Of a DNA stretch of 64,000 nt, positions 53,887 to 63,777 are shown in pieces. The translations under genes were made by a program, and so were the position numbers. The stretch's first letter is position 1, and every line of letters begins with the position of its first letter. Source of the DNA: Mycolicibacterium celeriflavum (GTDB taxonomy: Bacteria; Actinomycetota; Actinomycetes; Mycobacteriales; Mycobacteriaceae). A model generated the notes under the pieces. The model was not told the DNA's origin. It saw nothing but the letters and a program-made list of their open reading frames with translations, and ran no database searches. The stretch covers positions 2,914,001 to 2,978,000 of the forward strand of contig NZ_AP022591.1 in the NCBI RefSeq assembly GCF_010731795.1. The letters are read 5' to 3'.

Positions 53887-55392
53887 ATGACATCTCTGTG
53901 GCTGGCAAACCGCGTCGAGCAGCCGACACCGCCCGACCCGCTGGACGAATCGGATCGGTCGGCCGACATCGTGGTGGTGGGCGCAGGGATAACCGGGCTC
54001 ATCACCGCGGTGCTGTTAGCGCGGGCGGGCAAAGACGTCCTGGTGCTGGAAGCGCAACGGGTCGGCGCGGGCGCCACCGGCAACACCACCGCGAAGATCA
54101 GCCTGCTGCAGAGCACCAAGCTGTCGAAGATCGTCGACAAGCACGGTCCCAAGACGGCCGGCCAGTACGTCCAGGGCAATCGCGAGGGCCAGGAGTGGCT
54201 GATCCAGCACTGCGAGGCGCACGGGCTTTCCGTACAGCGCGAGGACGCCTACACCTATGCGCAGTCGGACAAGGGCGTCTCATCGGTGCGCCAGGAATTG
54301 CAGGCGTGCGAGACCGCGGGACTCGATGCGCAGTGGGTGGACGAGGCCGACGTGCCGTTCCCCTTCCACGGCGCGGTCCGATTGGCCGACCAGGCGCAGT
54401 TCGACCCGATGCCGTTGCTGGACAGCCTGGTCGTCGAACTCGAGGAGCGCGGCGGCCGGTTGGCGCAAGGCGTTCGGGTGCAGAAGGTCTCGACCGAGGG
54501 CGACGGACTGATCTTGACCGTCCGCACCAGCGCCGGTGAGGAATTCGAGGTCCGTACCAACCAAACCGTTCTCGCGACGGGTATTCCGATCCTCGATCGC
54601 GGCGGCTTCTTCGCCCGTCTCAAGCCGCAACGCTCTTACTGCATGGCCTACAAGGTGCCGGTCAACATCACCCGGGGGATGTACATCTCCGCCGACTCCC
54701 CCACCCGGTCGCTCCGGTACGCGCCGACCCCCGACGGCGACTTCCTGATCGCCGGTGGCGCAGGACATCCGGTCGGTCACCAGAAGAGCCCGGCGTCCTC
54801 GGTGCAGGAACTCGACCAGTGGACGAAGCTGCACTACCCCGGTGCGATGCAAACGCATTACTGGTCCGCGCAGGACTATTCGCCGATCGACGAACTGCCC
54901 TACGTCGGCCCGATCCTGCCGGGCAACGACAAGATCTTCGTGGCAACAGGTTTCGACAAGTGGGGCATGACCAACGGGACCGCTGCGGCGCTGGCGTTGT
55001 CGAGTCGCATCCTCGGCGGTCGGATGGACTGGGCGGAGGCGTTCGCCAGTTGGAGTCCGCACGAATTGTCCGGCATCCCAAAGGCGCTGCAGACCAACGC
55101 GCAGGTCGCTCTGTATCTGGCGCGCGGGTGGATCACACCGGTCACCCGAATCGCCAACCGCACGCCCGACGAGGGCGGCGTGGTCAGCGGCCCGCCGTGG
55201 GACCTCGAGGCCCGCAGCGTGGTCGACGGCCACGAGTACCGGGTGTCGCCGGTGTGCCCACACCTGGGCGGCATCGTCAACTGGAACGATGCCGACGAGT
55301 CGTGGGAGTGCCCACTGCACGGATCGCGCTTCGCGCCGGACGGCACGCTGCTCGAAGGCCCGGCCACCCGCAATCTGACATCCGCGCGCTAG
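53887..55392 (+). CDS. FAD-dependent oxidoreductase with C-terminal Rieske domain
   Basis: 501 residues. The FAD-binding motif is IVVVGAGITGLITAVLLARAG (split, about 32-52), followed by the DAO-type GATGNTTAKISLLQ. The C-terminal Rieske domain (about 405-500) holds CPHLGGIVNWN and CPLHGSRF, the Cys-His/Cys-His pairs for a [2Fe-2S] cluster. It resembles YhfW/YgaF-like Rieske-DAO proteins. Substrate unknown. The start is ATG 53887; the divergent Hsp70-like gene begins 110 bases away. Confidence 0.87.
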   Translation: MTSLWLANRVEQPTPPDPLDESDRSADIVVVGAGITGLITAVLLARAGKDVLVLEAQRVGAGATGNTTAKISLLQSTKLSKIVDKHGPKTAGQYVQGNREGQEWLIQHCEAHGLSVQREDAYTYAQSDKGVSSVRQELQACETAGLDAQWVDEADVPFPFHGAVRLADQAQFDPMPLLDSLVVELEERGGRLAQGVRVQKVSTEGDGLILTVRTSAGEEFEVRTNQTVLATGIPILDRGGFFARLKPQRSYCMAYKVPVNITRGMYISADSPTRSLRYAPTPDGDFLIAGGAGHPVGHQKSPASSVQELDQWTKLHYPGAMQTHYWSAQDYSPIDELPYVGPILPGNDKIFVATGFDKWGMTNGTAAALALSSRILGGRMDWAEAFASWSPHELSGIPKALQTNAQVALYLARGWITPVTRIANRTPDEGGVVSGPPWDLEARSVVDGHEYRVSPVCPHLGGIVNWNDADESWECPLHGSRFAPDGTLLEGPATRNLTSAR

Positions 55393-55426
55393 CCCGCCCA
55401 CACCCGTGTGTGCTGCAATGTCCGCC

Positions 55427-55885
55427 ATGGGTGACATCGACGAGATCCAGCAAGTGAAGTTCCGGTACCTGCGTGCCCTCGACACCAAGCATTGGGACCA
55501 GTTCGCCGAAACCCTCACCGAGGATGTGGTCGGCAAGTACGGCGAGTCGATCGGCGAGGAGCATCACTTCACCAACCGCGACGAACTGGTGAAGTTCATG
55601 CGCGACTCGCTGGGACCCGAGATCATCACCGAACACCGCGTCACGCATCCCGAGATCACCGTCGACGGTGACGAGGCGACGGGTACCTGGTATCTGCAGG
55701 ACCGGGTGATCGCGCCCGACTTCAACTTCATGTTGATCGGCGCGGGTTTCTACCACGACCGCTACCGGCGGACCAGCGACGGATGGCGGATCAGTGAAAC
55801 CGGATACGACCGCACCTACGACGCGTCGATGTCGCTCGAGGCACTTAATTTCAAGGTCAAACCCGGTCGCGCGCTGAACATTTGA
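55427..55885 (+). CDS. SnoaL/NTF2-like protein (Rv0310c-like)
   Basis: 152 residues with an NTF2-like cone fold. IDEIQQVKFRYLRALDTKHW is the typical first helix, and later WYLQDRVIAPDFNFMLIGAG and YHDRYRRTSDGWRISETGYD strands follow. Such proteins bind or isomerise small hydrophobic molecules; no catalytic residue can be assigned. Starts at 55418 or 55427 are equally possible. It is tail to tail with the L,D-transpeptidase gene, 1 base apart. Confidence 0.8.
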   Translation: MGDIDEIQQVKFRYLRALDTKHWDQFAETLTEDVVGKYGESIGEEHHFTNRDELVKFMRDSLGPEIITEHRVTHPEITVDGDEATGTWYLQDRVIAPDFNFMLIGAGFYHDRYRRTSDGWRISETGYDRTYDASMSLEALNFKVKPGRALNI

Positions 55886-55886
55886 T

Positions 55887-56540
55887 TCACTGAGCGACCG
55901 CGATCAACGCCCCCGGGCGTAGCCACCGCATGATCTCGACCAGTTTGTCGTCGGCGATCGCCACGCATCCTGCGGTCGGGCCGCCGTCGGTGGCGTGCAG
56001 AAAGAATGCGCCGCCGTTTCCGGGCACCCGTGCCTTGTTGACGCCCATCACGACCGCGTGCACGTACTGCGGGATGTCGAGATTCTCGGTGCCGCTGGCC
56101 GGATCGGTGTCGAACGGACACTGGGCCTTCTTGCAGACCTGCATGGTGTTGTAGGTGGGGCTTTTCATGTCGCCGTCCCACCAGTGGTCGGGTCCGACCT
56201 GGACATACGGCAGGCCCCCGCCTGGGTTGGGTGCGGTGCCGAACGCAAAGTCGAGTGTGAATACGCCCATGGGCGTTTTCATTTCGCCGTCATGGGTCTG
56301 CGGCGACATGCCATTCGCCCCTATCCAGGCCGGGATGCCCACCGCGACCGGTTGCCAACCGGCCGCAGACCGCTGGTAGACCTCCATTTTCGCCTTCGAA
56401 CCGCCGGTGCCCACAACCGAGATCACCTGGGTGGCCGAGCCAACCGACTGGGCGAACCACGGCGCTGTCTGCGCTTGGCCGACGGGTGACGTCGCCAGAG
56501 TCATCGCGACCGCGCACAGCAGGGTCAGCAGTCGGCGCAC
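55887..56540 (-). CDS. Exported L,D-transpeptidase-family protein (Rv0309-like)
   Basis: 217 residues. The signal peptide (about 1-24) ends at GQAQTAPW. The YkuD-type domain (about 35-217) carries the catalytic-type motif FFLHATDGGPTAGCVAI, with His and the nucleophilic Cys, and an earlier conserved His in YVHAVVMGVNK. L,D-transpeptidases crosslink peptidoglycan. This divergent subgroup (Rv0309-type) lacks the classical SHGC sequence, so activity is likely but not certain. It is divergent from the PAP2-kinase gene with 94 bases between. Confidence 0.82.
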   Translation of the reverse strand: MRRLLTLLCAVAMTLATSPVGQAQTAPWFAQSVGSATQVISVVGTGGSKAKMEVYQRSAAGWQPVAVGIPAWIGANGMSPQTHDGEMKTPMGVFTLDFAFGTAPNPGGGLPYVQVGPDHWWDGDMKSPTYNTMQVCKKAQCPFDTDPASGTENLDIPQYVHAVVMGVNKARVPGNGGAFFLHATDGGPTAGCVAIADDKLVEIMRWLRPGALIAVAQ

Positions 56541-56634
56541 CCGGTCATGCTATGGCCCAGCGCTGTGTCCGTCGGGTAAGCCACGCTTGGCGTCGCCAGG
56601 GTTAGTTGTTGCCGGGTGTGGATACGTTGGGGGG

Positions 56635-58125
56635 ATGAACCTGCTGTCCAGGAGTCGCCACCGTGGTATCCGGCAGATCGGCCGGGGCCTCGGCACGCTC
56701 GACCGCGAGGTGTTCGAAGCGATCGCAGAGTCGCCGAGTCCGTTGCTCGACGCGGTGATGCCGCGCCTGACCCGGGCGGCCGATCACTCGAAGCTGTGGT
56801 TCGCCATTGCGGCGTTGCTGGCGGCGTCCGGGAGCGCGTCGGCAAAGCGCGGCGCGATCCGCGGCGTCATCACCCTGGCGGTCACCAGCCTGATCACCAA
56901 CCAGGGCGCCAAGCGGGTGTGGCGGCGACAGCGGCCCAACCGCCTGCTGGTGCCGTTGGCGCGCCAGGCCCGTCGGACGCCGACGTCCAACTCGCTGCCG
57001 TCCGGGCATTCGGCCAGCGCGGCGGCGTTCGCCGTCGGGGTCGGCCTGGAGAGCCCGCCGCTCGGCCTCGGACTCGCGCTGCTGGCGGGACTGGTCGGCA
57101 TGTCGAGGATCGCCACCGGTGCGCACTATCCCGGTGACGTGCTGGCCGGATTCGGCATCGGCGCCGGCATCGCGGTGCTTGGCGGACGGATAGTGCCCGC
57201 GGTGGTCCCGCCGAGGATCCCGACCGCCGATCCGCTCCGGGTGGAGACCCCGCCGCGCCCGGACGGAGCCGGCGTGGTGCTGGTCGTCAACCCGACATCC
57301 GGCAGCGGCACAGGCGCACGCATCATCGAGGAAGTGCGAAACGCGTTGCCCCGCACGGACATCATCGAGCTCACCGATGATGACGACATCGACGATGTGC
57401 TGCGTTCGGCGGCGCGGCGCGCAGAGGTCCTCGCGATCGGCGGCGGGGACGGCACGGTGTCGTGCGCCGCGGCGGCGGCTCTCGAAGCGGGCATTCCGCT
57501 GGCCGTCTTCCCGGGTGGCACGTTCAACCACTTCGCCAAGGACATCGGTTGCGAGACAGTGGACAAGACCATCGAGGCGATTCGGCAGGGCAGCGTCGCG
57601 TGCGTCGATCTGGTCTGCATGAACGAGAATCAGATGGTGGTCAACACCGCCAGTATCGGCGCTTACCCGGCGTTCGTGCGGACCCGGGAGAAGTACGAAC
57701 ACAAGATCGGTAAGCCGCTGGCCGGCCTGTACGCAATGTTTCACACCCTGCGCCACGAGAAACCGGTACGCATCCGCTACGACAACAAGACGTTGCAGAC
57801 GTTCCTGTTCTTCCTCGGCAATTCGGCTTATCTGCCATCAGGATTCGCGCCGTCGCGGCGGACCCGCATGGACGACGGCCTGATGGACATCCGGATTCTC
57901 GAGACCGGCCGCCGGTTCGGCAGGCTGCGCATCCTCGTCGACGCCGCTCTGGGCCGACTCGAGCGCAGCCCGTTCTATCACGAGATGCGGGTCCCGGAGT
58001 TCGAGTTCACGGCGGTGGACGGCCCCACGATGCTGGCCCTCGACGGTGAAGTCGGAACCGAATGCACGACGGGCAGTTTCAGCGTGCGGTACCGGGCACT
58101 TCCGGTGTTTCGTCCGCTTCCGTGA
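56635..58125 (+). CDS. PAP2 phosphatase - diacylglycerol/sphingosine kinase fusion
   Basis: 496 residues. The N-terminal PAP2 domain (about 1-190) has KRVWRRQRPNRLL (KxxxxxxRP), LPSGHSASAAAF (PSGH) and SRIATGAHYPGDV (SRxxxxxHxxxD), with several membrane helices. The C-terminal lipid-kinase domain (about 215-496) has VVLVVNPTSGSGTG, AIGGGDGTVSCAAAAAL and VFPGGTFNHFAKDIG. One polypeptide therefore joins a lipid phosphatase and a DAGK-type kinase, which could interconvert phosphatidate-like lipids at the membrane. The ATG at 56635 has GGGGGG before it. Confidence 0.9.
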   Translation: MNLLSRSRHRGIRQIGRGLGTLDREVFEAIAESPSPLLDAVMPRLTRAADHSKLWFAIAALLAASGSASAKRGAIRGVITLAVTSLITNQGAKRVWRRQRPNRLLVPLARQARRTPTSNSLPSGHSASAAAFAVGVGLESPPLGLGLALLAGLVGMSRIATGAHYPGDVLAGFGIGAGIAVLGGRIVPAVVPPRIPTADPLRVETPPRPDGAGVVLVVNPTSGSGTGARIIEEVRNALPRTDIIELTDDDDIDDVLRSAARRAEVLAIGGGDGTVSCAAAAALEAGIPLAVFPGGTFNHFAKDIGCETVDKTIEAIRQGSVACVDLVCMNENQMVVNTASIGAYPAFVRTREKYEHKIGKPLAGLYAMFHTLRHEKPVRIRYDNKTLQTFLFFLGNSAYLPSGFAPSRRTRMDDGLMDIRILETGRRFGRLRILVDAALGRLERSPFYHEMRVPEFEFTAVDGPTMLALDGEVGTECTTGSFSVRYRALPVFRPLP

Positions 58126-58750
58126 TTGGTCGCGACGGCGGTACCGCCAGCAGGCAGATCACGAAATACGCGTAGCCCAAGGCCCATCCGGCCACCACGT
58201 CGGACGGATGATGCACGTTGAGCACGACACGGCCGAGCCCGATCACGACGACGATGACTGCACCGAACGCGATCAGCAAACCTCGCGCGGGAGCGCGCAC
58301 GACGGGCAGTCCCACAGTCAACAGCGCGAGCACGGCGACCAGCACGCCGAGCGCGTGCCCCGAGGGAAACGATGTGCCGAGCGCGAAGACGAACGCGGTG
58401 TCCGGGCGCGCGCGATCGGCCGCCGCCTTCGCCGCTTCGGTGACGAGACCGGAGAGTTCCACGCTGATCAGAAGGAACATCGCGATCCGGACATTGCGCC
58501 GCGCCAGCGCCACGATGATCAACACCACGGTGATCAACCGGAAGGCGTTAGGCCCCAGGATGGTGCAGAGGACGTCCCATCCGAGCACCCAGCCCGGATT
58601 TTCTTCGCCACGACGATAGAACGAGTCGAGCGCGGTGGAGTCGGCGGCAGTCAGCCACGTCCACTGCTGTGCATGTCCCACCCACAGCAGGGCGTACACC
58701 ACGATCGCGCCGACAGCCGTTACCGCCAGCCAGCGCTTGTGTGATGCCAC
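58079..58750 (-). CDS. PAP2-family membrane phosphatase (Rv0308-like)
   Basis: 223 residues, about six membrane helices. The PAP2 motifs are KAAADRARPD, FPSGHALGVLV and GLGRVVLNVHHPSDVVAG. It would dephosphorylate a lipid phosphate or pyrophosphate such as undecaprenyl pyrophosphate or phosphatidic acid. It starts with GTG after AGGTGA. Its last 47 bases overlap the end of the PAP2-kinase fusion gene on the other strand. Confidence 0.88.
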   Translation of the reverse strand: MASHKRWLAVTAVGAIVVYALLWVGHAQQWTWLTAADSTALDSFYRRGEENPGWVLGWDVLCTILGPNAFRLITVVLIIVALARRNVRIAMFLLISVELSGLVTEAAKAAADRARPDTAFVFALGTSFPSGHALGVLVAVLALLTVGLPVVRAPARGLLIAFGAVIVVVIGLGRVVLNVHHPSDVVAGWALGYAYFVICLLAVPPSRPITEADETPEVPGTAR

Positions 58751-58798
58751 CGCTTCACCTCTACCACGTGAATCACTGTGCCGTTAGGGTGACAGCCC

Positions 58799-59281
58799 AT
58801 GGCCGTGTTCCTGCGTAAGCTGCTCCGAATCGGCGGTCTGCCCGACGACATGCGGACCGAGGTGCAAGCCGAAGGCGTCATTTTCCTCGCCGAGTACATC
58901 GCGGTGACCCGACGGTTCAGCGGCAAGATCCCGGGCCGGCGCGCGAACGCCAACGTCACCAGCTACGTCGGCTCGTTGGCGCTGACAAACGAGCGGGTTC
59001 TCGGCACACTGTCGACGGTTCCGAAGTTGGCGTCCCGCACCATCGACCAACGGTGGGACGCCGCGCAGTCGGGCACCGTCACCGCCGAACTCTCGGCTAC
59101 CGGCATGCAGATCGACGTCGACATCGCTGGAATCGATTCGCGCTTCAGCGGCCAACTTTCGATGCACTACAAAGTGGCGATCCCGGAGGATGTGCTGATG
59201 CGACTGCCCCGGCGATCGCTGTCGTTCGACGCACCGCCGGAGTACGTGTTCCGCGCCGTGGGAGTGCCGTACCACCCTTAA
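58799..59281 (+). CDS. Conserved hypothetical protein (Rv0307c-like)
   Basis: 160 residues, no signal peptide or membrane helix. The sequence is beta-rich (GVIFLAEYIAVTRRFSGKIP, then YVGSLALTNERVLGTLSTV) and looks like a PH-like or GRAM-type fold. The length and place match Rv0307c. It ends 4 bases into the end of the HNH gene on the opposite strand. Function unknown. Confidence 0.75.
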   Translation: MAVFLRKLLRIGGLPDDMRTEVQAEGVIFLAEYIAVTRRFSGKIPGRRANANVTSYVGSLALTNERVLGTLSTVPKLASRTIDQRWDAAQSGTVTAELSATGMQIDVDIAGIDSRFSGQLSMHYKVAIPEDVLMRLPRRSLSFDAPPEYVFRAVGVPYHP

Positions 59282-60759
59282 AAGGGCGGCGGCTTGTTCC
59301 GCTCCGCCACATACACCTCGTTGTGGCGGCGTTCCTCGTCGATGGCTCGGGCGCGGCTTTCGGCGCGGGTTTGCTTGCGGCGCGGCATCATCAACCCGCG
59401 GGTGTTCGCATCAGCCGTTGCTTGTGCCGCGGCGACGCGTGCGGGGTCGACCGGTGCGGTGGGCCGGCACAGTGAGGGGAACAGCACCTTCGAGCCGGGA
59501 CAGGTGGTGACCCGCTGTCCGTGCCGTGAGGTCCAGACGACGGTGCCATCCGGATGCTGTTCATCGCGCCAGCCACCAAACGTTTTCAGCAAGTGATGTT
59601 TTCGGCACAAGCACTTCAGATTCGACGCCTGGGTCGGCCCATGCGGATACGGGATCGTATGGTCCAGATCGCAACGATCGGCGGGCTCGTCGCAGCCGGG
59701 GAACCGGCACGTCAAATCCCGACAGCGCACGAACCACGCCAACACCGCCGACGGGGTATAGCGCCGTTCGGGCGGACTGTCGCCGGGATGAACGACCGGT
59801 TTCAGTTTGGCGGTGCCGGCCAGTTTCGCCGCCAGCAGCGGCGCGGGCAACATTCCCCGGCCCATCAGATACCCCGGGTCGGTGGCGGCCGGGCTCATCG
59901 GTTCGCCCTGCGGGCGCGGCGCCTCCCCGTCCAACTGCGCCGCGGTGTCATCGGTCAAGGACTCCTCGCCAGCCACCACATGAACCACCACCGCACTCGC
60001 CGTCGCCGCAGCGGCCGCACAGTCCGCACGCCCGCACGCACACTGCAGCCGATCAGCGCCGCGGCCCCACGCGCCCAGCGCATCCGAACGGCGCTGCTCG
60101 ACAGTGCGGGGATCAGCGTCGCAGACCGCGGCGGCCATCGCATCCAGGCGCTGATCCAAGGCGTCCGCGTCGGTGGCCAGCAACGACCCCTGAATCGAGG
60201 CGGTGCCCGATCCGTCGTCGGGGTCATAGATATCGACGTAGCGGCCGCGGGCATGCGATTCGCTGCGCCGCACCGCGGCCGGGTCGTAGCGATCCACCCA
60301 GTAGTCGATCGCGTTCTGCAACTTCTCCACCGACAACGACCCCCACCCGCCGATCTGGGCGGCCAGCTCGGTGTCGACCTTGGCCATCGCGTCCGGGTCG
60401 CGCACCAGCCGGGTACGCGCGGCCACCGCGGCGACCATCCGATACGAGATCGCCCCCGTCGCGAACACCTCGCCCACCCGCGGCAACCGGTGCCGCAACT
60501 CATCGGCAATCAACAGTTGATGCGAGGCCACCCCCAACGACACCCCTTGGGCGGCCGCGACCTCCGCGGCGGCCATCGACCAGTTGTCGATGCACCACTG
60601 TTCCCGATCCACCGCCCCAGCCTCCGACAGCAGCCGCTCGAGCACCTCAGCGCTGGCGAGCAGCCGGCGCGCGCAGGCGGCGTTTTCCACCCGCGCCCAC
60701 GCCCCCACCGCCGCGGCACCACGAGTACCCCCGGCCGCCCCCACAAGCTGATCGAACAT
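59278..60759 (-). CDS. 13E12-family DUF222 / HNH endonuclease
   Basis: About 493 residues from FDQLVGAAGGTRGAAAVG at 60759; 60795 is the longest start. The DUF222 helical domain covers about 20-330. An HNH nuclease domain follows (RDLTCRFPGCDEPADRCDLD, HTIPYPHGPTQASNLKCLCR, KHHLLKTFGGW), with the zinc Cys and the His-Asn-His core residues. The 13E12 family is repeated many times in mycobacterial genomes and is suspected to be a mobile or selfish gene family. A basic C-terminus (RRKQTRAESRARA) ends it. It is intact here. Confidence 0.88.
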   Translation of the reverse strand: MFDQLVGAAGGTRGAAAVGAWARVENAACARRLLASAEVLERLLSEAGAVDREQWCIDNWSMAAAEVAAAQGVSLGVASHQLLIADELRHRLPRVGEVFATGAISYRMVAAVAARTRLVRDPDAMAKVDTELAAQIGGWGSLSVEKLQNAIDYWVDRYDPAAVRRSESHARGRYVDIYDPDDGSGTASIQGSLLATDADALDQRLDAMAAAVCDADPRTVEQRRSDALGAWGRGADRLQCACGRADCAAAAATASAVVVHVVAGEESLTDDTAAQLDGEAPRPQGEPMSPAATDPGYLMGRGMLPAPLLAAKLAGTAKLKPVVHPGDSPPERRYTPSAVLAWFVRCRDLTCRFPGCDEPADRCDLDHTIPYPHGPTQASNLKCLCRKHHLLKTFGGWRDEQHPDGTVVWTSRHGQRVTTCPGSKVLFPSLCRPTAPVDPARVAAAQATADANTRGLMMPRRKQTRAESRARAIDEERRHNEVYVAERNKPPPF

Positions 60760-60873
60760 ATGAGCGACATTACGTCGCTCCGGTGGCCCGGCCACCCGAG
60801 CCGACCAAGCCTGTGGATGAATTCGAACTTGGGGATAACGCGCAGATCCGGCGGAAGCCCTCGCCGACCTGAT

Positions 60874-61635
60874 TCATTTGATCTGCGCTACCACGAAGAT
60901 GCGGCGAAACGGGAAGAACGTCGTCCCATCCGGCCGCACCGGGTACGAGGCGTCCAGCAGCGGAATCAGTTCCGCGCGGAACGCATCCCACTGCGGATCG
61001 GTGAGCCGACTCCGTACCGGCCGTAGGGCGGTGCCAGTGATCCAGTCCAACACCGGATTCTCGCCGGTCAACACGTGTATGTAGGTTGTCTCCCAGGCGT
61101 CGACCGTACAACCAGCCTCGGTGAGCAGCTCCGCGTAACCGGCTGCATCGGACACTTGGCCCTCTCGGAACGGGAAGTCCCGCAAGGGTTCTGCCCACCG
61201 GCCGCGATCTGCGAGTTCACGTACCGCGCGATGTGACGGCGCATCGAAGTTGCCCGGCACCTGGAACGCGAGCCATGCCCCGGCGGGCAGTTCCTCGGCC
61301 CACCCGGCAAGCAACTCCGAGTGGTCTGGCACCCACTGCAGGGTGGCGTTGCTGATCACGACGTCGGTGTCGGGTTTCGGCACCCAGTCGCGGAGATCAC
61401 CGACGTGCGCGTCGATCCCCCGCTCTCTCGCGGACGTCACCATTTCCGGTGAGTTGTCCAGCGCTTCGACCTCGGCGTGCGGCCAGCGCTGCCCCAGGCT
61501 GGCCGTGAGATTGCCCGGCCCACAACCAAGGTCCGCCACCCGCCGCGGCGCGTCGGCGTCGACCCGTGCCAGCAGGTCGAAGAACGGGCGCCCGCGCTGG
61601 TCGGCAAAGGCCAGATACGCCTCGGCGTTCCACAT
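60874..61635 (-). CDS. tam: Trans-aconitate 2-methyltransferase (Rv0294-like)
   Basis: 253 residues. The start [20 protein letters not shown] is typical of Tam. The SAM-binding motif is [15 protein letters not shown], and [12 protein letters not shown] matches the family's motif. Tam methylates trans-aconitate, a by-product that inhibits aconitase. A start at ATG 61635 fits the usual length (about 255); longer frames cross the divergent hydrolase promoter. Same neighbours as in M. tuberculosis (Rv0293c, Rv0292). Confidence 0.9.
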   Translation of the reverse strand: MWNAEAYLAFADQRGRPFFDLLARVDADAPRRVADLGCGPGNLTASLGQRWPHAEVEALDNSPEMVTSARERGIDAHVGDLRDWVPKPDTDVVISNATLQWVPDHSELLAGWAEELPAGAWLAFQVPGNFDAPSHRAVRELADRGRWAEPLRDFPFREGQVSDAAGYAELLTEAGCTVDAWETTYIHVLTGENPVLDWITGTALRPVRSRLTDPQWDAFRAELIPLLDASYPVRPDGTTFFPFRRIFVVAQIK

Positions 61636-61676
61636 GTCGCCAGTCTGGCACCGCCGGCGCCGGTTACCATGCGGAC

Positions 61677-62873
61677 GTGAGCCAATCGGACGCCAACCCG
61701 GTGGATCCACCCATCCCGGTTCCCGACGTACCCGGCGCGGACGCCACCACCCGCGGACTTCCCCGCCGTGCCGATCTCACGCTGCGCCAGCGGCTCATCG
61801 TCGACACGTCGGCCGTCGCCGACATCGCACTGCGCACCGCGATCGCCTCTCTGCTCGCGACCACGATGCTGCCGACCCTGGCGGGCGGCCTACGCCGATC
61901 GCAGTCGCGCGCCGAGCGCGAACAGTTGCAGTTCTACGCCGAACTGGCCGCGGCGAGAGATCCCGCGCAGTCGTTCCCGGCACCGAAATCGCTGCCCCGG
62001 GTCGCTTCGCGCACCGCAAATCCGCTCGCGGAATGGATAGCGAAGGGCCGCGTCGAGAACATCCGGTTCAACAGCAGCTTCGAGGCGATCAACCCGGCGT
62101 TGCGCAGCCAGTGCCGGGGATTTGAGCGCAACAACGTCGTCCACGCACAACACTGGCGGCACGACGACGGTCCGCACCCCACGCTGTGTCTGATCCACGG
62201 CTTCATGGGCTCGCCGTATCTGTTCAACGGCCTGTTCTTCTCCCTACCCTGGTTCTTCCGGTCGGGCTACGACGTGCTGCTCTACACCATGCCCTTTCAC
62301 GGTCCCCGCGCCGAGAAGGGTTCGCCGTTCAGCGGTTACGGGTTCTTCGCCAACGGATTCGCCGGTTTCGCCGAAGCCATGGCGCAGTCCGTGCATGACT
62401 TCCGCTCGATCGTCGACTATCTCGAGTTCACCGGCGTCGATCGCATCGCGTTGACCGGAATGTCGCTCGGCGGGTACACGGCGGCGCTGATCGCGGGCAT
62501 CGACGATCGCATCCAGGCCGTCATCCCCAACGTGCCGGTGGTGGCGCCCGATCAGACCGTCGACGAATGGTTCCCCGCCAACAAGGTGGTGGCGTTGCGT
62601 AACTTGTTGTCGGGCACCGATGCCGAGCTCAGCAGCGCAGCGACCCGGTTCTCGTCTCCGCTGAACTACGCGCCGCTGGTGCCGAAGGACCGTAGGTTGA
62701 TCATCACCGGTCTCGGTGACCGGTTGGCGCCGCCGGAACAGGCCGAGATGCTATGGGAGCACTGGGACCGCTGCGCGTTCCACTGGTTCCCCGGCAATCA
62801 CATCCTGCACGTCAGCCAACCCGACTACCTGCGCCGGATGACCCGCTTCATGCAGGCGTTCATGTTCGGCTGA
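61677..62873 (+). CDS. Alpha/beta hydrolase (Rv0293c-like)
   Basis: 398 residues. An N-terminal helical region of about 155 residues precedes an alpha/beta hydrolase core. [17 protein letters not shown] is the oxyanion-hole loop. The nucleophile elbow is [12 protein letters not shown] (Ser). The acid is probably the Asp in [13 protein letters not shown], and the His is in [12 protein letters not shown]. Unknown ester or thioester substrate. GTG start at 61677. Its last 14 bases overlap eccE3 tail to tail. Confidence 0.85.
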   Translation: MSQSDANPVDPPIPVPDVPGADATTRGLPRRADLTLRQRLIVDTSAVADIALRTAIASLLATTMLPTLAGGLRRSQSRAEREQLQFYAELAAARDPAQSFPAPKSLPRVASRTANPLAEWIAKGRVENIRFNSSFEAINPALRSQCRGFERNNVVHAQHWRHDDGPHPTLCLIHGFMGSPYLFNGLFFSLPWFFRSGYDVLLYTMPFHGPRAEKGSPFSGYGFFANGFAGFAEAMAQSVHDFRSIVDYLEFTGVDRIALTGMSLGGYTAALIAGIDDRIQAVIPNVPVVAPDQTVDEWFPANKVVALRNLLSGTDAELSSAATRFSSPLNYAPLVPKDRRLIITGLGDRLAPPEQAEMLWEHWDRCAFHWFPGNHILHVSQPDYLRRMTRFMQAFMFG

Positions 62874-63777
62874 ACTCCGGCCGGCTCCCCGCCGGCCAGG
62901 CGATCCGCTCCAGCAGTTCACGCGATACCGGCTTACTCGGAATACCCAGACGTCCAACGGCTTTCGGGTCTAACGCCGTCAGCAACGGCCGTTGAAGTCC
63001 ACGATGGGCAGTCAACCCGGACAAGGACGCCTTACGCTCCACGTCGGCGGTCCGGAAGGCGCACGCCGCCGCGACGACCGGTTGCGCCGCGGTGCCGCTG
63101 AACTCGATGGCGGTCCAGGTTTCACCGGACTGCGACCACACCTCGGCGAGGCGCTCACCCAACCGCTCATCGACCGGAATGCCGTGAACAGAGACGAAAC
63201 CGTGGTCATCGACTACGCCCGACCACTTCTCGCGTCCTGCTGCACCCAGCGGCGCGGCTGTCTCGTCGACGATCGCGGCGTCGAGACCGGCCTCCCGGAG
63301 ATGATCGGTGAGTCGCCGACCGGCGATCTCAGCGGTGTCGCGCAGCGGAAGTTCCGGGGAACGTGCCTGCAGTGCAACCAGATTCGCCTTGGCGTCCAGG
63401 GTCAGGCTGATCCAGGTGGTACGAACACCATCGTGATCGCGGTTGGTGACCCGAACTTTCTCGCTGCGGACACCGAACCGCTCGACGTATCCGGCCACCA
63501 GCGGCAGCGACACCTCGGCGCCTTGCGGGCCGTCGACGCGCACCACCACGGTTGCCTGATCCGTCCTCTGCGCCTTCGGCTTCGAGTGGTTGCGTCGCCA
63601 CACGGCCAGTCGGCGGCCGATCATGGTCGTCACGAACTGCCCACGCCACCAGGCAAACACCACCACCACGACGGCGGCCGCGATACCGAGGATCCACCAG
63701 TCAGTGGTGGACTCCCACGGGTACGCCATGGCCGCCAACACCACGGCCAACGACGCCAACGCAATTCGAACGGTCAC
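62860..63777 (-). CDS. eccE3: EccE3, ESX-3 secretion membrane component
   Basis: 305 residues. Two N-terminal membrane helices (about 4-20 and 28-46) are followed by a cytosolic domain with QATVVVRVDGPQGAEVSLPL and a conserved AYPWESTTDWW start. EccE subunits sit at the periphery of the type VII secretion membrane complex. ESX-3 exports EsxG/EsxH and PE/PPE proteins and is needed for siderophore-mediated iron uptake in mycobacteria. It overlaps mycP3 by 4 bases (GTGA), so the two are translationally coupled. Confidence 0.92.
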   Translation of the reverse strand: MTVRIALASLAVVLAAMAYPWESTTDWWILGIAAAVVVVVFAWWRGQFVTTMIGRRLAVWRRNHSKPKAQRTDQATVVVRVDGPQGAEVSLPLVAGYVERFGVRSEKVRVTNRDHDGVRTTWISLTLDAKANLVALQARSPELPLRDTAEIAGRRLTDHLREAGLDAAIVDETAAPLGAAGREKWSGVVDDHGFVSVHGIPVDERLGERLAEVWSQSGETWTAIEFSGTAAQPVVAAACAFRTADVERKASLSGLTAHRGLQRPLLTALDPKAVGRLGIPSKPVSRELLERIAWPAGSRPEFSRT

